Counted from the first letter of the stretch, positions 21,942 through 31,734 are shown. The stretch is DNA of 64,000 bases from Orientallactaga sibirica (GCA_036365145.1 JAEOAD010000888.1:558001-622000), one strand, 5' to 3'. Numbers and translations: made by a program. The notes: a model not told the origin generated them from the sequence alone.

Positions 21942-22183
21942 CTATGGAGGAAGAAAATGTTTCAGAAAGGGCTGGGCTAGGCACTCCCCTTGCTCATCCC
22001 AGCTGAAGTCTGGAAGGGCTGCATTGAAGGAGTCGGCTACCTTTTGGAACAATGGATGAGAACATGACTCACTCTTCCTATTTTTCCTCTGATGAAATGA
22101 AAAGGCCCCTCAGCCAGGCTGATATGCCTTGACATCAAATTAGACTATTTGTTTTCCCTATTAATCCTCTCACCACTGTATTT
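21942..22183 (-). other. SCNN1G intron 4, exon-5-proximal part
   Basis: Short unique stretch before the B4-like repeat; nothing else recognised. Confidence 0.5.
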
Positions 22184-22406
22184 AGTCTGCTTTCTTTTTG
22201 AGATAGGGACTCATGTATACAAGGCTGGCCTCCAATTCTCTATGTAGCTGAGGATAGCCTTGAACTTCTGATCCTCCAGCCTCTAGCTCCCTAGTGCTGG
22301 GATTACAGGCATGTATCACCATGGTTTATGTGGTGATGGGGATTGAACCCAGGGCTTCATGTATGCCAGGCAAGCACTCTACCAACTGAGCTACATTTCC
22401 AGCCCT
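22184..22406 (-). mobile_element. B4-like composite SINE
   Basis: A reverse B1-like part (GAGATAGGGACTCATGTATA to GGGATTACAGGCATGTATCA) is followed by the reverse ID-like part (GATTGAACCCAGGGCTTCAT to GAGCTACATTTCCAGCCC). Confidence 0.8.
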
Positions 22407-22608
22407 GATTTGGCACTCTTTATTCCTGCCTCTAAATTCTTTTCCATGCTCAAACTTCTCATCCAACACTTAGAACTTTTCAATTCAAATTCTCAGTCCT
22501 AAAAAATGATCCTCAGAGAAGGAATCCCATGTCATTTTAGAACCCAACCCTTAGTGTGACATCATTCCTGTCACTCAGTTTTTGCAAAGATCAATGTGTC
22601 TATTAAAG

Positions 22609-22845
22609 GGGGCTGGAAAGATGGCTTAGTAGTTAAGGTGTTTGCCTGCAAAGTCTAAGGACCCATGTTCAACTCTCCAGATCCCACATAAGCCAGATGC
22701 TCAAAGGTGAGGTGAGCGCAATGTTGCATATGCCCACTAGGTGGCACAAGTGTCTGGAGTTCGATTGCAGTGGCTGAGGCCCTGGCACCCCAATTCTCTC
22801 TCTCTAAAAACTAATAATAATAAAAGAAGAATAAATAAACAGAAA
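22609..22845 (+). mobile_element. DIP-like SINE, variant carrying a CTCF-core-like motif
   Basis: Head GGGGCTGGAAAGATGGCTTA. Between the SINE's usual blocks it carries GCCCACTAGGTGGCACAAG (22,733-22,751), which contains a perfect CCASYAGRKGGC core at 22,734-22,745. Tail AATAATAATAAAAG. Confidence 0.88.
22734..22745 (+). promoter_or_regulatory. Candidate CTCF-type core
   Basis: CCACTAGGTGGC matches every position of the 12-base CTCF core consensus CCASYAGRKGGC. It sits in a SINE within SCNN1G intron 4. Rodent B2 SINEs are known to have spread CTCF sites; binding here is inference. Confidence 0.45.
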
Positions 22846-23218
22846 GGCTTAGAATTTGAAAAGAATGACATAAGTCCTTGAGACCAATGGGATCTCCTCA
22901 GGATGTCCCATCTACTCCACCAGTAGGGATCTGAGCAGTAACTTCAAAGTGGAACAGCTCACAAACAAGAACATGAGAACTTCTTTTTTCCTCTCTCCAT
23001 CTTTTCTTCCTTGCTCCCCCATAGACTGGTGGCTGCCCATTGTAGGTATACACCACAGTAATATACAAAGCTTTATGTACATCTACATGTTCTATGGCTG
23101 TGCTATGATGAACAATTTAAGGAGTTTAAAGATATTGTGACTCTATGCCACCTACACTGCTCACTGACTCTGGAACCTAGCTCCCCTGTGATTTTGCTGA
23201 TTCAGTAAGAAGATGGCT
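22846..23218 (-). other. Intron 4, no recognised feature
   Basis: No repeat or exon recognised. Confidence 0.5.
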
Positions 23219-23469
23219 TTTTTTTTTTTTTTTTTGGAGAGAGAGAGACAGAGAAAGAGAGGGAGAGGAAGACAGATAGAGATGGGCGCGCCAGCAGCCT
23301 CTCAGCTGCTGCGAATGAAATCCAGATGCGTGCACCCCCTTGTGGTCAAGTGCAGCATTGCGCCCTCACATCACTTTGCATCTGGCTAAACGTGGGACCT
23401 GGAGATTGGAACCGGCGTTCTTAGGTTTAGGAGGCAGGCGCCTTAACCGCTAAGCCAACTCTCCAGCCC
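23219..23469 (-). mobile_element. DIP-like SINE, long subtype
   Basis: Contains the extra block GCACCCCCTTGTGGTCAAGTG absent from the short copies. AGATGGCTTTTT occurs at both ends (left about 23,213, right about 23,470) as target duplication. The head is AAGCCAACTCTCCAGCCC. Confidence 0.93.
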
Positions 23470-23568
23470 AGATGGCTTTTTGCTCCCAAGAGCTATAGGG
23501 GAGCTGCAGGTGTATGCAAGGGATCTGGGGTGCAGAGACTCCAGTCCTCAGGAACTTCCTCTCCTGAC

Positions 23569-23759
23569 CTGGCATCGCAGGACATCCCATCAAAGAAGCA
23601 GGTAACCAGCAGTTCCTCAGCAGAGTAGCTCATGTTGACCTTCTTCTCCAGAGGCACCTGTGCCATGATGTTCATGTAGTGCAGCTTGTACCACTCCTGG
23701 ATGGCATTGAGCCCTGAGCTGAATGTGTAGGTGGCGCAGTCGGAGGTGTCATTTGAACA
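23569..23759 (-). CDS. SCNN1G: SCNN1G exon 4 (residues 210-272/273)
   Basis: A 191-bp exon in phase 0 giving 63 codons and two bases of Arg273. It starts CSNDTSDCATYTFSSGLNAI and continues QEWYKLHYMNIMAQVPLEKK into the CFFDGMSCDA motif. This is the cysteine-rich finger and knuckle part of the extracellular domain, with N-glycosylation sequons NDT and NMS. The acceptor is TTTCACAG and the donor GTCAGG. The unspliced open frame continues a few codons into the intron, which is not part of the protein. Confidence 0.97.
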
Positions 23760-24858
23760 CTGTGAAAAAGAGGAGACACAGCTGAAGCTGTTGGTTCTCT
23801 ACAGCCACTCCCCACGAAGGAAGGCAGGGACAAGTAACTGAGACACAAGGCCAGATACACAGGGGAGCAGGATGGAAACCCGGGGGAAGCATGCGGGTCT
23901 GCTTACTCCTGGGAGCCTGATGAGGTCAACCTCAAGCCTCAGGGACAAAAGGGGAAGCAAGGAGGGACACGGAGGCTGACTCCTGTGACTTCCTATTACC
24001 GTTTGCCATCGGGCAAGAAGCAGAACCAGTTTCCTGGGGTCTCAGCACATCTGGGGTTTGCCTGATTAATGCTGCCTTCTGCCAACAGAGTCTCCCATTT
24101 CCTATTGCAGAGACAATCTAGAAATCTGGATTCTAGCCCAGATTCTAATACTCCTTCTCTGCAGGATCTTAGGCAAGACATTAATGGATCTAGTATGTCA
24201 CTAACAAAATGTTGATTGAAATACCATCCTACCCAACCACGCTTAGTAAGCAGTCGGGCTTGTGTTTGGATTATGTAATGACGAGGGCTCTATGGAGAAA
24301 CTGTGGTACATTCCAGACATTCTCATTGCCCAAGGCTTGGAAACTTTCTTAAAAGGACAGATATCTAGGAATTCATTTTGGTATCAAGGAGACACTTCCA
24401 GACCATATGAAAGGAACTAGGTCTTGGAAGGCTGCATGATTTTGGCAAAGGGCCATTTTGGTAAGATCTGTGACCAGATCCATCAGTTCTCACCATGAAG
24501 GCTATATGGTACAGAAGAAGACCATGTCCTCCTGAGGTGGCATGGGGAGAGGCCTGGTGGTGATAAAATCTGCCCAGTAGAGCAATGGAATTCATTTTTG
24601 GTGGGTGGCCCCTAAAATGGGACCCGGAGGGGAGATGAGTGAGTCCACAGCATCTCATGAAGGCAAGTACTATTGGGAACACCGGTGTCCTGCTACTGTT
24701 CCCTTTCTCCCTCAGGGTGTCTGTACTCCAATTTTGCTGTGGGGAAAACTGCCCCGCCCTCCACTAGTCAAGGGTTGATCAGGTGCCTCCAGTTTGGCCA
24801 ACCAGAGTTCCAAGATGTAATTTGAATCTTAGATATTAACAAAAACTGTGGAAATAAA
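23760..24858 (-). other. SCNN1G intron 3, upstream unique part
   Basis: A faint MIR end lies near 24,095-24,185 (TCTGGATTCTAGCCCAGATT). The rest shows no recognised repeat or exon. Confidence 0.45.
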
Positions 24859-24859
24859 T

Positions 24860-24919
24860 AGCTTTGTGTGAGTTGTATATGTGCATGTATGTCTGTATGT
24901 GTGTGGCGCAGGTGTTTGT

Positions 24920-24963
<44 letters not shown>

Positions 24964-25300
24964 AGGCTGGAGGTCAATGTCAGGTGTCTCCCTCTATCAC
25001 ACTCCACCTTATTTACTGATACTGGGTCTCTTACTGTGTGTGCACGTGTGTGTGGGTGTGTTTGTGCGTGTGCAAGTGTAGAGGCTGGAGGTCGACATCA
25101 GGAGTCTCCCTCTATTACTTTCCACCTTATTTAGTGATACTGGCTCTCATCTCACTATTTCTGCTAGTCTAGCTACACCTAATACAGCTTGCCTTGTCGA
25201 TTTGCCTCTCTCTCCCATTGCATTTGTGTGGGTTCTCAGGCCCTCGTGCTTATGTGGCAAGCATTTTGCCAAATGAGCCAGCTCTCCAGCCATGAAATAC
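24860..25300 (-). mobile_element. B4-like composite with (TG)n
   Basis: A (TG)n run at 24,924-24,960 is followed by two similar blocks: GAGGCTGGAGGTCAATGTCA (24,963) and GAGGCTGGAGGTCGACATCA (25,081). The end is AATGAGCCAGCTCTCCAGCC. The paired blocks suggest an internal duplication of about 118 bp. Confidence 0.7.
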
Positions 25301-25484
25301 TGAAGATACTGATGTTAAAGGCGTGCGTCACCACACCAGGCTCATTTCTGTCCGTAAGAGGGCTCTATGAACTACCTACTGGTCACCTCCTAAGACGTCC
25401 TCTGTGTAAGATTGTCTTGGATGTTTACTGTTGCTAGCAGCCAAATCATCTGAACTTAAATGTCTTTCTTCCAATTGGTCTATA

Positions 25485-25522
25485 GAGGGCTGGAGAGATG
25501 GCTCAGTGGTTAAAGGGGCTTG
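25485..25522 (+). mobile_element. Tailless 38-nt 5' fragment of a DIP-like SINE
   Basis: The insert begins GAGGGCTGGAGAGATGGCTC and stops after the D-arm-like region, with no B box, body or A tail. It is bounded by perfect 17-bp copies of CTTCCAATTGGTCTATA at 25,468-25,484 and 25,523-25,539. The duplication shows that it is a complete insertion and not the remnant of a deletion. Confidence 0.93.
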
Positions 25523-25614
25523 CTTCCAATTGGTCTATAAAATGTCATGACCAAGGCAAAGAGTCCCTGACTACAATCTCCTGTGCCCCTGAACTCTGAG
25601 GAAGTACATCTTAC

Positions 25615-25924
25615 CAGCTGGAACCCCACCACCTTCTTGGACTCTTGGACATGCATGACATTGGAAGCCTTATGAATGATGTTCCCGCTAATTTTCCTCT
25701 TCCGGCCAGTGAAGAAGTCCCTGGCTTTTCCCTTCTCATCCTTATTGAAGACCAGCAGCGGAATCAGGTTGAGGAATCTGGGTGTTGTGCCTTCCCAGGC
25801 TGAACTCCGGGACCTGGTTTCCCGGCGTTCCCGAGGCTTGGCCTCTGAAAAGCCATACAGGGACTCCAAGGCCGAATAGGTTTCCTTATCCAAATCAGCC
25901 AGAAGGTAGCCCACAGCACTGCGC
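25615..25924 (-). CDS. SCNN1G: SCNN1G exon 3 (residues 106/107-209), cleavage-site exon
   Basis: A 310-bp exon: one base finishing Lys106, then 103 codons (RSAVGYLLADLDKETYSALE to VVGFQL), donor GTAAGA. It carries the proteolytic activation sites of the gamma subunit. The furin site reads RERR at 135-138 (RKRR in human and mouse as I recall) and the polybasic prostasin-type site reads RKRK at 180-183. Between them lies the autoinhibitory tract. FFTGRKRK and IIHKASNVMHV are near-invariant in gamma ENaC. The acceptor GGCAG is followed six bases later by a second in-frame AG. Residue 107 is Arg where I recall Tyr in human and mouse. Confidence 0.97.
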
Positions 25925-26510
25925 CTGCCGAAGTGGGAAGGAAATGTCAGGGAGAGGGGCCACCTCTCTGGAAGACAGTCATTTATCCGTGTTGTTTTCC
26001 ACCCAAATGGGTCAGCCTTGTGGCCACCTCCTGCTCACCTCCCTGGCTAAGAGGACTAGGCCTTTAACTCCTTGCCCCATCCAAAGGGACCACTGGCTCT
26101 GCCCAGTGGGGAAAGCTCATGGGTGAAGCTTGTGTGACCTCCTATAGCTTCACCTTTGCCACCTCTGTCTGCTTGCTCACTGGTGTGTTGATGAGTTGGT
26201 CCCAGGCAGAATTTCTGGAGTGGTGACTGCCAAGTGCCTGCCTTATAGCAGTCCCAGTGAAGACAAGCTGCTAACTTCAAGTCTATCCGGGCCTCGACAC
26301 ACTCTGCCTCTCCCTTCTGGATGTCCCCAACCAGTGCTGAAAGGCCAAAGGTGAGGACTGACACCTTGATGACACTCAAGAGCACAGAAGAATGCAAGAG
26401 GTGACTTTACTCAACATAATGACATCATGTCTAAAGTTTTCACTATACCAAGTCAGCCCAGCCTCTCTCATGACCCTCCCTTTCTCTGTCTCACTTTATG
26501 CACAGGCAAC
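25925..26510 (-). other. SCNN1G intron 2, exon-3-proximal part
   Basis: No repeat recognised. The 113- and 114-codon open frames on the two strands have no coding resemblance. Confidence 0.55.
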
Positions 26511-26514
26511 ACCA

Positions 26515-26670
26515 CATGCTAAGGACATTGATTGCAGAGCCGATACCTGTGTTGGTGTGACCCATCCTGGTACTGGTTATAACCTTGAGCAAGTTCCTTA
26601 GCTTTTCTGTGTCTCTCTTTCCCCATTTGCTAATTTGGGGAAGGCTCAATGAGTTTATTATAGGTATAAG
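26515..26670 (+). repeat. MIR
   Basis: AACCTTGAGCAAGTTCCTTA GCTTTTCTGTGTCTC followed by CCCCATTTGCTAATTTGGGG and AATGAGTTTATTATAG follows the MIR core and 3' half. Confidence 0.7.
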
Positions 26671-26684
26671 AAATATAGCTGGAG

Positions 26685-26818
26685 CTGGCCGTGGTGGCGC
26701 ACGCCTTTAATCCCAGCACTCGGGAGGCAGAGGTAGGAGGATCGCCATGAGTTTGAGGCCACCCTGAGACTGCATAGTGAATTCCAGGTCAGCCTGGGCT
26801 AGAGTGAAACCCTACCTC

Positions 26819-26849
<31 letters not shown>

Positions 26850-26853
26850 TAGC
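26685..26853 (+). mobile_element. B1-like SINE with (AT)n
   Basis: GGCCGTGGTGGCGCACGCCT to CTACCTCAAAA, then (AT)n at 26,833-26,851. Confidence 0.92.
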
Positions 26854-26970
26854 TGGGTATGGTGACACATGCCCGTAGTACCAATACTTGGGAGACTGAG
26901 GTAGGACGAGTTTGAGGCCAGCTGGGCTACATGGTGAGATCCTCTCTCTAAATAAATAAATAAATAAATA
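26854..26970 (+). mobile_element. Diverged B1-like SINE
   Basis: GCTGGGTATGGTGACACATG to CTCTCTCTAAATAAATAAAT, shortened in the middle. Confidence 0.82.
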
Positions 26971-26992
26971 TTAAAATCAAAAGACTAATGTG

Positions 26993-27136
26993 CTGAGCAT
27001 GGTGACACACACCTTCAATCCCAGCATTCAGAAGGTAGAGGTAGGAGGATCACTGTGAGTTCAAGGCCAGCCAGAGAATACATACTGAATTCCAGGTCAG
27101 CGAGGGCTAGATCAAGACCCTGCCTCAAATAAAGGG
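26993..27136 (+). mobile_element. B1-like SINE
   Basis: GCTGAGCATGGTGACACACA to CCCTGCCTCAAATAAA. Confidence 0.88.
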
Positions 27137-27137
27137 G

Positions 27138-27345
27138 GGGGGCTGATGAGATGGCTTAGCAGTTAAGGTGCTTGCCTGCAAAGCTTAAGGATCGAGGTTC
27201 AATTCCCCAGTACCCAAATAAACCAGATGTACAAGGTGGCACAGGCATTTGGGGTTCTTTTGCAGTGGCTGGAGGCCCTGGTGCACCCATTCTCTGTCTC
27301 ACTCTCTTTCTTTATTAAATAAATAAATATTTTTTAAAAACCAAA
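27138..27345 (+). mobile_element. DIP-like SINE
   Basis: G-run then GCTGATGAGATGGCTTAGCA, box B GGTTCAATTCCCC, tail ATTAAATAAATAAATATTTT. Confidence 0.9.
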
Positions 27346-27624
27346 ATAAATACATAAATAAACGCATGTGCATGTATATAATAATTGTCACTATTATTTG
27401 TAGACTATGAGCATATCTGAAAATTTGCTCCCTCCGTACAAGGCAAGCTGCACTAAGACAAGCCTCTGTTCAGGTTGTTCAGTTCTCTGCCTCCAAAGCC
27501 GGCATAAAGCAGGACAACGCGCAGGTGCACACTAACTGATTAGGAAACAGATGTGTGTGGAAGAAGAGATAAAAAGAAAAGACTGGGAAGGAAGGAAGTA
27601 CAGAAGGGAGGAAGAAAAGAAATA

Positions 27625-28110
27625 AAAACAACGAACCTGAAGGGAGAACCAGCCAATCACACCTCACCAAAGCCCCAGCTGAAACCACAGAGTAATGCGG
27701 GGGAAGGGCAAGAGTACAGCGTTCTTGGTGATCATGACACCAGAAAAAGGCTGAAGGAGATAAACACAGAGAACATCCAACTCCTACTAAGCCAGATATC
27801 CAGAGACACAGAGGCTCCCAAAACCTCATCACTGAAACAGAACTAAAATGATCCCAATTTGGCTCAGGGAAATTCGCAGAAGAGGGGGCAGAAAGAATGT
27901 TAGAGCCACAAGTTGGGGCATTATGCACAGAGACTTGACGTATCACCCATAACTCTTGACTACCCCCACAATGCATGACCCACATTCCCCATTGAGGAGG
28001 GTCCCTTTGGAAGAGGGAGGACAGGGAGGAGGATAATGGAGTCACCATTACGAATGTAAAATTAGAATAATATAAATAAATAAATTATTTTTAAAAAAGA
28101 AAAGAAAAGA
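27625..28110 (+). mobile_element. L1 3' UTR, subfamily shared with 38.3 kb
   Basis: About 450 bp from AACGAACCTGAAGGGAGAAC to AATGTAAAATTAGAATAATA plus tail, nearly the same as 38,264-38,715. The class is inferred from the A-rich end and purine-rich G runs. It explains the 189-codon reverse open frame. Confidence 0.65.
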
Positions 28111-28120
28111 AAGAAAATAT

Positions 28121-28318
28121 TCCAGATGGGGTTGAGGAGATAGCTCAGCTGTTAAAGGTACTTGCTTGAAAAGCGTGCTGGCCTGCGGTTCAATTTTCCA
28201 GTGCCCATGTTAAGCCACATGCAAAAAGTGGCACAAGGAGGAGAACCTGGTGTGCGCCCCCTATATACATACCACCTTTAAATAAACAAACAAATAGATA
28301 AATAAATAAAATTACTGT
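28121..28318 (+). mobile_element. DIP-like SINE, shortened
   Basis: GGGGTTGAGGAGATAGCTCA, box B GGTTCAATTTTCC, tail AAATAAACAAACAAATAGAT. The CATCTGGAGTTC block is lost. Confidence 0.85.
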
Positions 28319-28324
28319 GGAGGT

Positions 28325-29003
28325 GGAGAATGAGTCTGAGACCTGGTTTTAACTTTGATCTTTGCCATCAACTAACTCACTGAAGGCTCTGAACAAGTGA
28401 GCTTCTTTTGATAATCTTCCTCCTCCTCTTCATCCCTTCTCCCTACCCCTTCCTCTGCTCTGACAAATTCTGCTGGATTCTGATCGCCTCTCAGATCAAT
28501 TTTCTATAATCCCTATGACCTATTTAGAACAGGTCCTGCAACACCAAGGCTTGGTCCAGCCAGGGCCCAGGGATCTCTATTAGTGGGCTGGGCTCACTGA
28601 GAGGAAGGCTTAGGGCGGCTGGGATGCTCCCAGCAGTCATCAGAATGTCACTTCTGAGTCAGCCTGTGTTCTGGAGAGAGTTGAGGGTGTGAACTCAGGT
28701 GGGAGGAGGAAAGGTTCAGCTGGGCTCCATGTATGGGTCTGAAAGGGGCAGTGTGAGCTAGCTCATTCTAGAACCACCTTCAAACAGATCCGTACAGCCT
28801 CCCCTGCCTGCCTTCCTTAGACTGTGGGGCTGAGAATGGGGCATAGACTTGGAAAGTAGAAGAGGGCTGATCACCAATGTTGGTGATGAAATCAAGTTTC
28901 TAGAACGTGTGTCTGCAGGCTGGTGTGGCTCTGGGGCTGCCACAGAGGGGGAAGGTTCCTGGCTTCCAGGAGAAGCAAGACTTCCCACTTTCAGATCCCT
29001 TAC
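28325..29003 (-). other. Intron 2, exon-2-proximal part
   Basis: A MIR-like patch lies at 28,333-28,425 (GAATGAGTCTGAGACCTGGT). Otherwise unique sequence leading to the exon 2 donor. Confidence 0.5.
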
Positions 29004-29351
29004 TTGTAGGGGTTCATGTTACAGATGGTGACAGCAGGAAAGTCCAGCTTCCGGAAGTGGACTTTGATGGAGACAGAGACGGTGTAGAAGGAGATGACAA
29101 GAAGGGCACACTGCCAGACTATAAGAGCCACTGCGGTCAGCGTGAACAGGATCCACAGGAGGCGCCTGAGCCGGCCACGGGACACCACGATGCGACGGCA
29201 GCCGTGGGTGTTGGTGTTCAGGCAGTACCACTGCATCAGGTCCTTGATGGTCGGTGCCTGCGGGCCTCGCACCGGAAGATTCTTTTTAATTTTGGCTTTG
29301 ATCTTCTCTCCAGGAGCCATGGTGATGATGGACTTTGCAGCGGGCAGAGAG
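29004..29351 (-). CDS. SCNN1G: SCNN1G exon 2, start codon and first membrane helix (residues 1-105/106)
   Basis: Exon from the CTTCTAG acceptor to the AA/GTAAGG donor; the first 31 bases are 5' UTR and coding runs 29,320-29,004. The ATG context ACCATGG is a strong initiation context. MAPGEKIKAKIKKNLPVRGP is the gamma N terminus, with the lysines that are ubiquitinated in the family. The THG gating motif is His39-Gly40. The first transmembrane helix is about residues 55-80, rich in L, A and V. The conserved post-helix motif FPAVTICN lies at 94-101. All this fits a cytoplasmic N terminus, one helix and the start of the extracellular domain. Confidence 0.98.
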
Positions 29352-29895
29352 CTAGAAGGGCAGAGCAGAAGGACAGTTGAGCTCCCAATAGCCAGCCTGT
29401 TGGCACGTCCTGAATGCCAGGGGCCAGGGAACACCAGCCCACGTGTCCCCAGAGGCCTCCTTCCTCTTCCTCTGTGGGTTGGGCAGGCTGCATTCTGAGC
29501 CCTTGGCCCCTTCTCCAGGATGTTTGCTTTTGGCCACCACAGCTGCCTCCTCCTCTTAGGGCCCCCAGGCCTAGTCCTGTGGGGGCGGGGTGAGGCATAA
29601 CCTGTATGTACTGGCCTGACTGGCTGAAATACCTTTTCCCAGGCGATACTGGGGCAGATGCCCTCACAGCAGCCTGGCCTGACCTCGCTTATCACGCAGA
29701 GGTTCTATAACCTGTGCTTTATCGCTTTCATGAGCCCATTCTCCTGAGAGTAGCCCTCATATCTCATGACGTCTCTGGGTGCCTAGCAAAGTGTCTCCCC
29801 CACAGAGCACACACTCAGAAAGGTATCACGGGCAAGAAATCTGCCACAGATCATGTTCCTGGCCACATGTTCCCGAGCAACCTCCCCCCACCCTT
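29352..29895 (-). other. SCNN1G intron 1, exon-2-proximal part
   Basis: Unique sequence. The long unspliced reverse open frame here simply extends the exon 2 frame upstream through the acceptor and is not coding. Confidence 0.6.
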
Positions 29896-30050
29896 TTTAT
29901 TTTTTATTTTTCAAGGTAGGGTCTCACTCTAGCTCAAGCTGACCTGGAATTCACTCTGTAGTGTCAGGGTGGCCTCGAACTCAAGGTGATCCTCCTACCT
30001 CTGCCTCCGGAGTGCTGGGATTAAAGGTGTGCACCCCCACACCTGGCTTT
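29896..30050 (-). mobile_element. B1-like SINE
   Basis: CAAGGTAGGGTCTCACTCTA to CCCCCACACCTGGC with a T-rich tail at left. Confidence 0.92.
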
Positions 30051-30343
30051 CCCCAGCCCTTTTCCCTGTGTGTGAAATGATTTCTGTTTCGTTTCTTCTT
30101 TTTACACTCAAGCTCCGTGTGCTCTCAAGCCCCTGATATAACAGCAGCTTACAACTGCTGGGCAGGCATGGTGCCATATTTCCTGATTTTAAGATATCAT
30201 TGATTTGGAGAATTCACCTTGAGTTAATAACAGCTCTTGGTGTGAGTACTGGGAAGCACATGCCCACATTCACCAACATACATGATACATCTCAGTTGCA
30301 GAAACTTTACAGTGGGAAATATTCATTTTAGAAATAAACCCAC

Positions 30344-30535
30344 GGGTTGGAGAGATGGCTTAGTGGTTAAGACACTTGCCTGCAAAGCCAAAGGACCCAG
30401 GTTCAATTCCCCAGGACACACATAAGACAGATGCACAAAGTGGTGCATGTATCTGAGGTTTGTTTGCAGCAGTTGGGGGTCCTGGCACACCCATTCTCTC
30501 TTTCTCTCTCAAAAATAAAAATGTTTTTTAAAAAA
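30344..30535 (+). mobile_element. DIP-like SINE
   Basis: GGGTTGGAGAGATGGCTTAG, box B GGTTCAATTCCCC, tail CAAAAATAAAAATG. Confidence 0.92.
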
Positions 30536-30659
30536 GAGATGAACCACATTATAAAGAATATAGGGACTCAATTTCAGGCTGTACATTCAGTCAGTCTCAT
30601 AAATATAGAGTCTCTCTCTATATAAATATATGCACTATTTACATACATTTTGTTTCATG

Positions 30660-30795
30660 TTTCAACAATTTTACAAGGTGGACCTACTGTTACCTCCATC
30701 TTACAGAGGAAAATGAGCAGAGAGTGGTGACGTGACCTGTGCAAGATCATTCAACTAGCTAGCAGGGGAGTTTCAGTGGAGTCTTGCAGTAGCTC
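30660..30795 (-). repeat. MIR
   Basis: ACCTCCATCTTACAGAGGAA then GACCTGTGCAAGATCATTCA and CTAGCTAGCAGG, the reverse MIR core. Confidence 0.7.
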
Positions 30796-31119
30796 TCTTT
30801 GAGGGGCCTGGTGACGTATTGGCACCCTCCCCCTCAAAGCAAGCAGTGAATTAACAGTATCTCAAAGTAAAGCGAGAAGGAATGAGAAGGGATCCTGAGC
30901 TATTTGATTTCCAGACTCTGGACAACAGAAACCTTCATACCAAGACTTTTGAGTGCCAGGATTGAGCAGGGGGTCAGACCAAGCTCTGCTCCCTATGCCT
31001 TCCACCCAACAAAGGCAAACAGACATATTCTGACCTAGAACAGGGTGTACAGTGCGTCTCTCATATCCTCAGTGGGCCTGAGTTCCATACAAGGACTTGG
31101 GCGAGCCCATCAATTACTT

Positions 31120-31560
31120 TTTCTTCTTTTTGTTAATTTTTTAAAGTCAGCATACAAAGTCATGGGTGACAGTATGACATTTCATACATATGTATCATTC
31201 TGCTTTGTTCTGACTTGTTGTCCTCCCACTGATCTCCCCTGTCTCCGCAATCCCCTCCTGCTAATGCCCTTCCTCCCCCCAAAACAGTCCCCCGGTCTGC
31301 TTTTGTATCACATGTATTCCATTACCCTCCTTTTCCCTCTCTCCCCTAGGATTTCTTCCTATCTTTTCATGCTCCCCTTTCTAGACTCAACACCCCACAC
31401 ACACCCCTAGCTTCTGCCTATGGGAGGAAACGTGCAGTACTTGTGTTTCTGTTAATGGCTTATTCTGCTTGACATAATGATTTCCAGTTTCCCCATCAAG
31501 TTCTTTGGACCAGGATCAGTGTAATTACTTTTCACCCATCCCAAATCCCTGGGATATAGT
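31120..31560 (-). mobile_element. L1 3'-end fragment
   Basis: CATGGGTGACAGTATGACAT, CATACATATGTATCATTCTG and CTCCCACTGATCTCCCCTGT, with TTTTCTAAAG-type AT start, resemble a reverse-strand L1 terminus. GCTTATTCTGCTTGACATAATG at about 31,459 (read in two parts) resembles the L1 ORF2 end in reverse. Confidence 0.6.
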
Positions 31561-31734
31561 CCCAGATTGGGAGGTAGTTAAAACTAAGGGCCTCTCAAGT
31601 TTATGATGCTAGTAAGTAAGCTTAAGGCTCAGAATATGGAAGAAATAGGATACTGGGGTCAGGACCATGATGTTCAGAGGCAGCCAGACTGCCCAAACAC
31701 TTCACAAACTTACATGATTTTTTTTCTAAGATTA

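Noticed and set aside
27479..28048. 189-codon open frame, minus strand
   Set aside because: It lies in an L1-like 3' UTR and a shortened version recurs in the sister copy at 38.25 kb; composition is repeat-like and there is no domain.
28907..29380. 157-codon plus-strand open frame over exon 2
   Set aside because: Antisense shadow of the real exon.
29321..29695. Upstream extension of the SCNN1G exon 2 frame (total 231 codons)
   Set aside because: A clear 3' splice site lies 31 bases before the ATG, and the conserved gamma N terminus starts at that ATG; the rest is intron 1.
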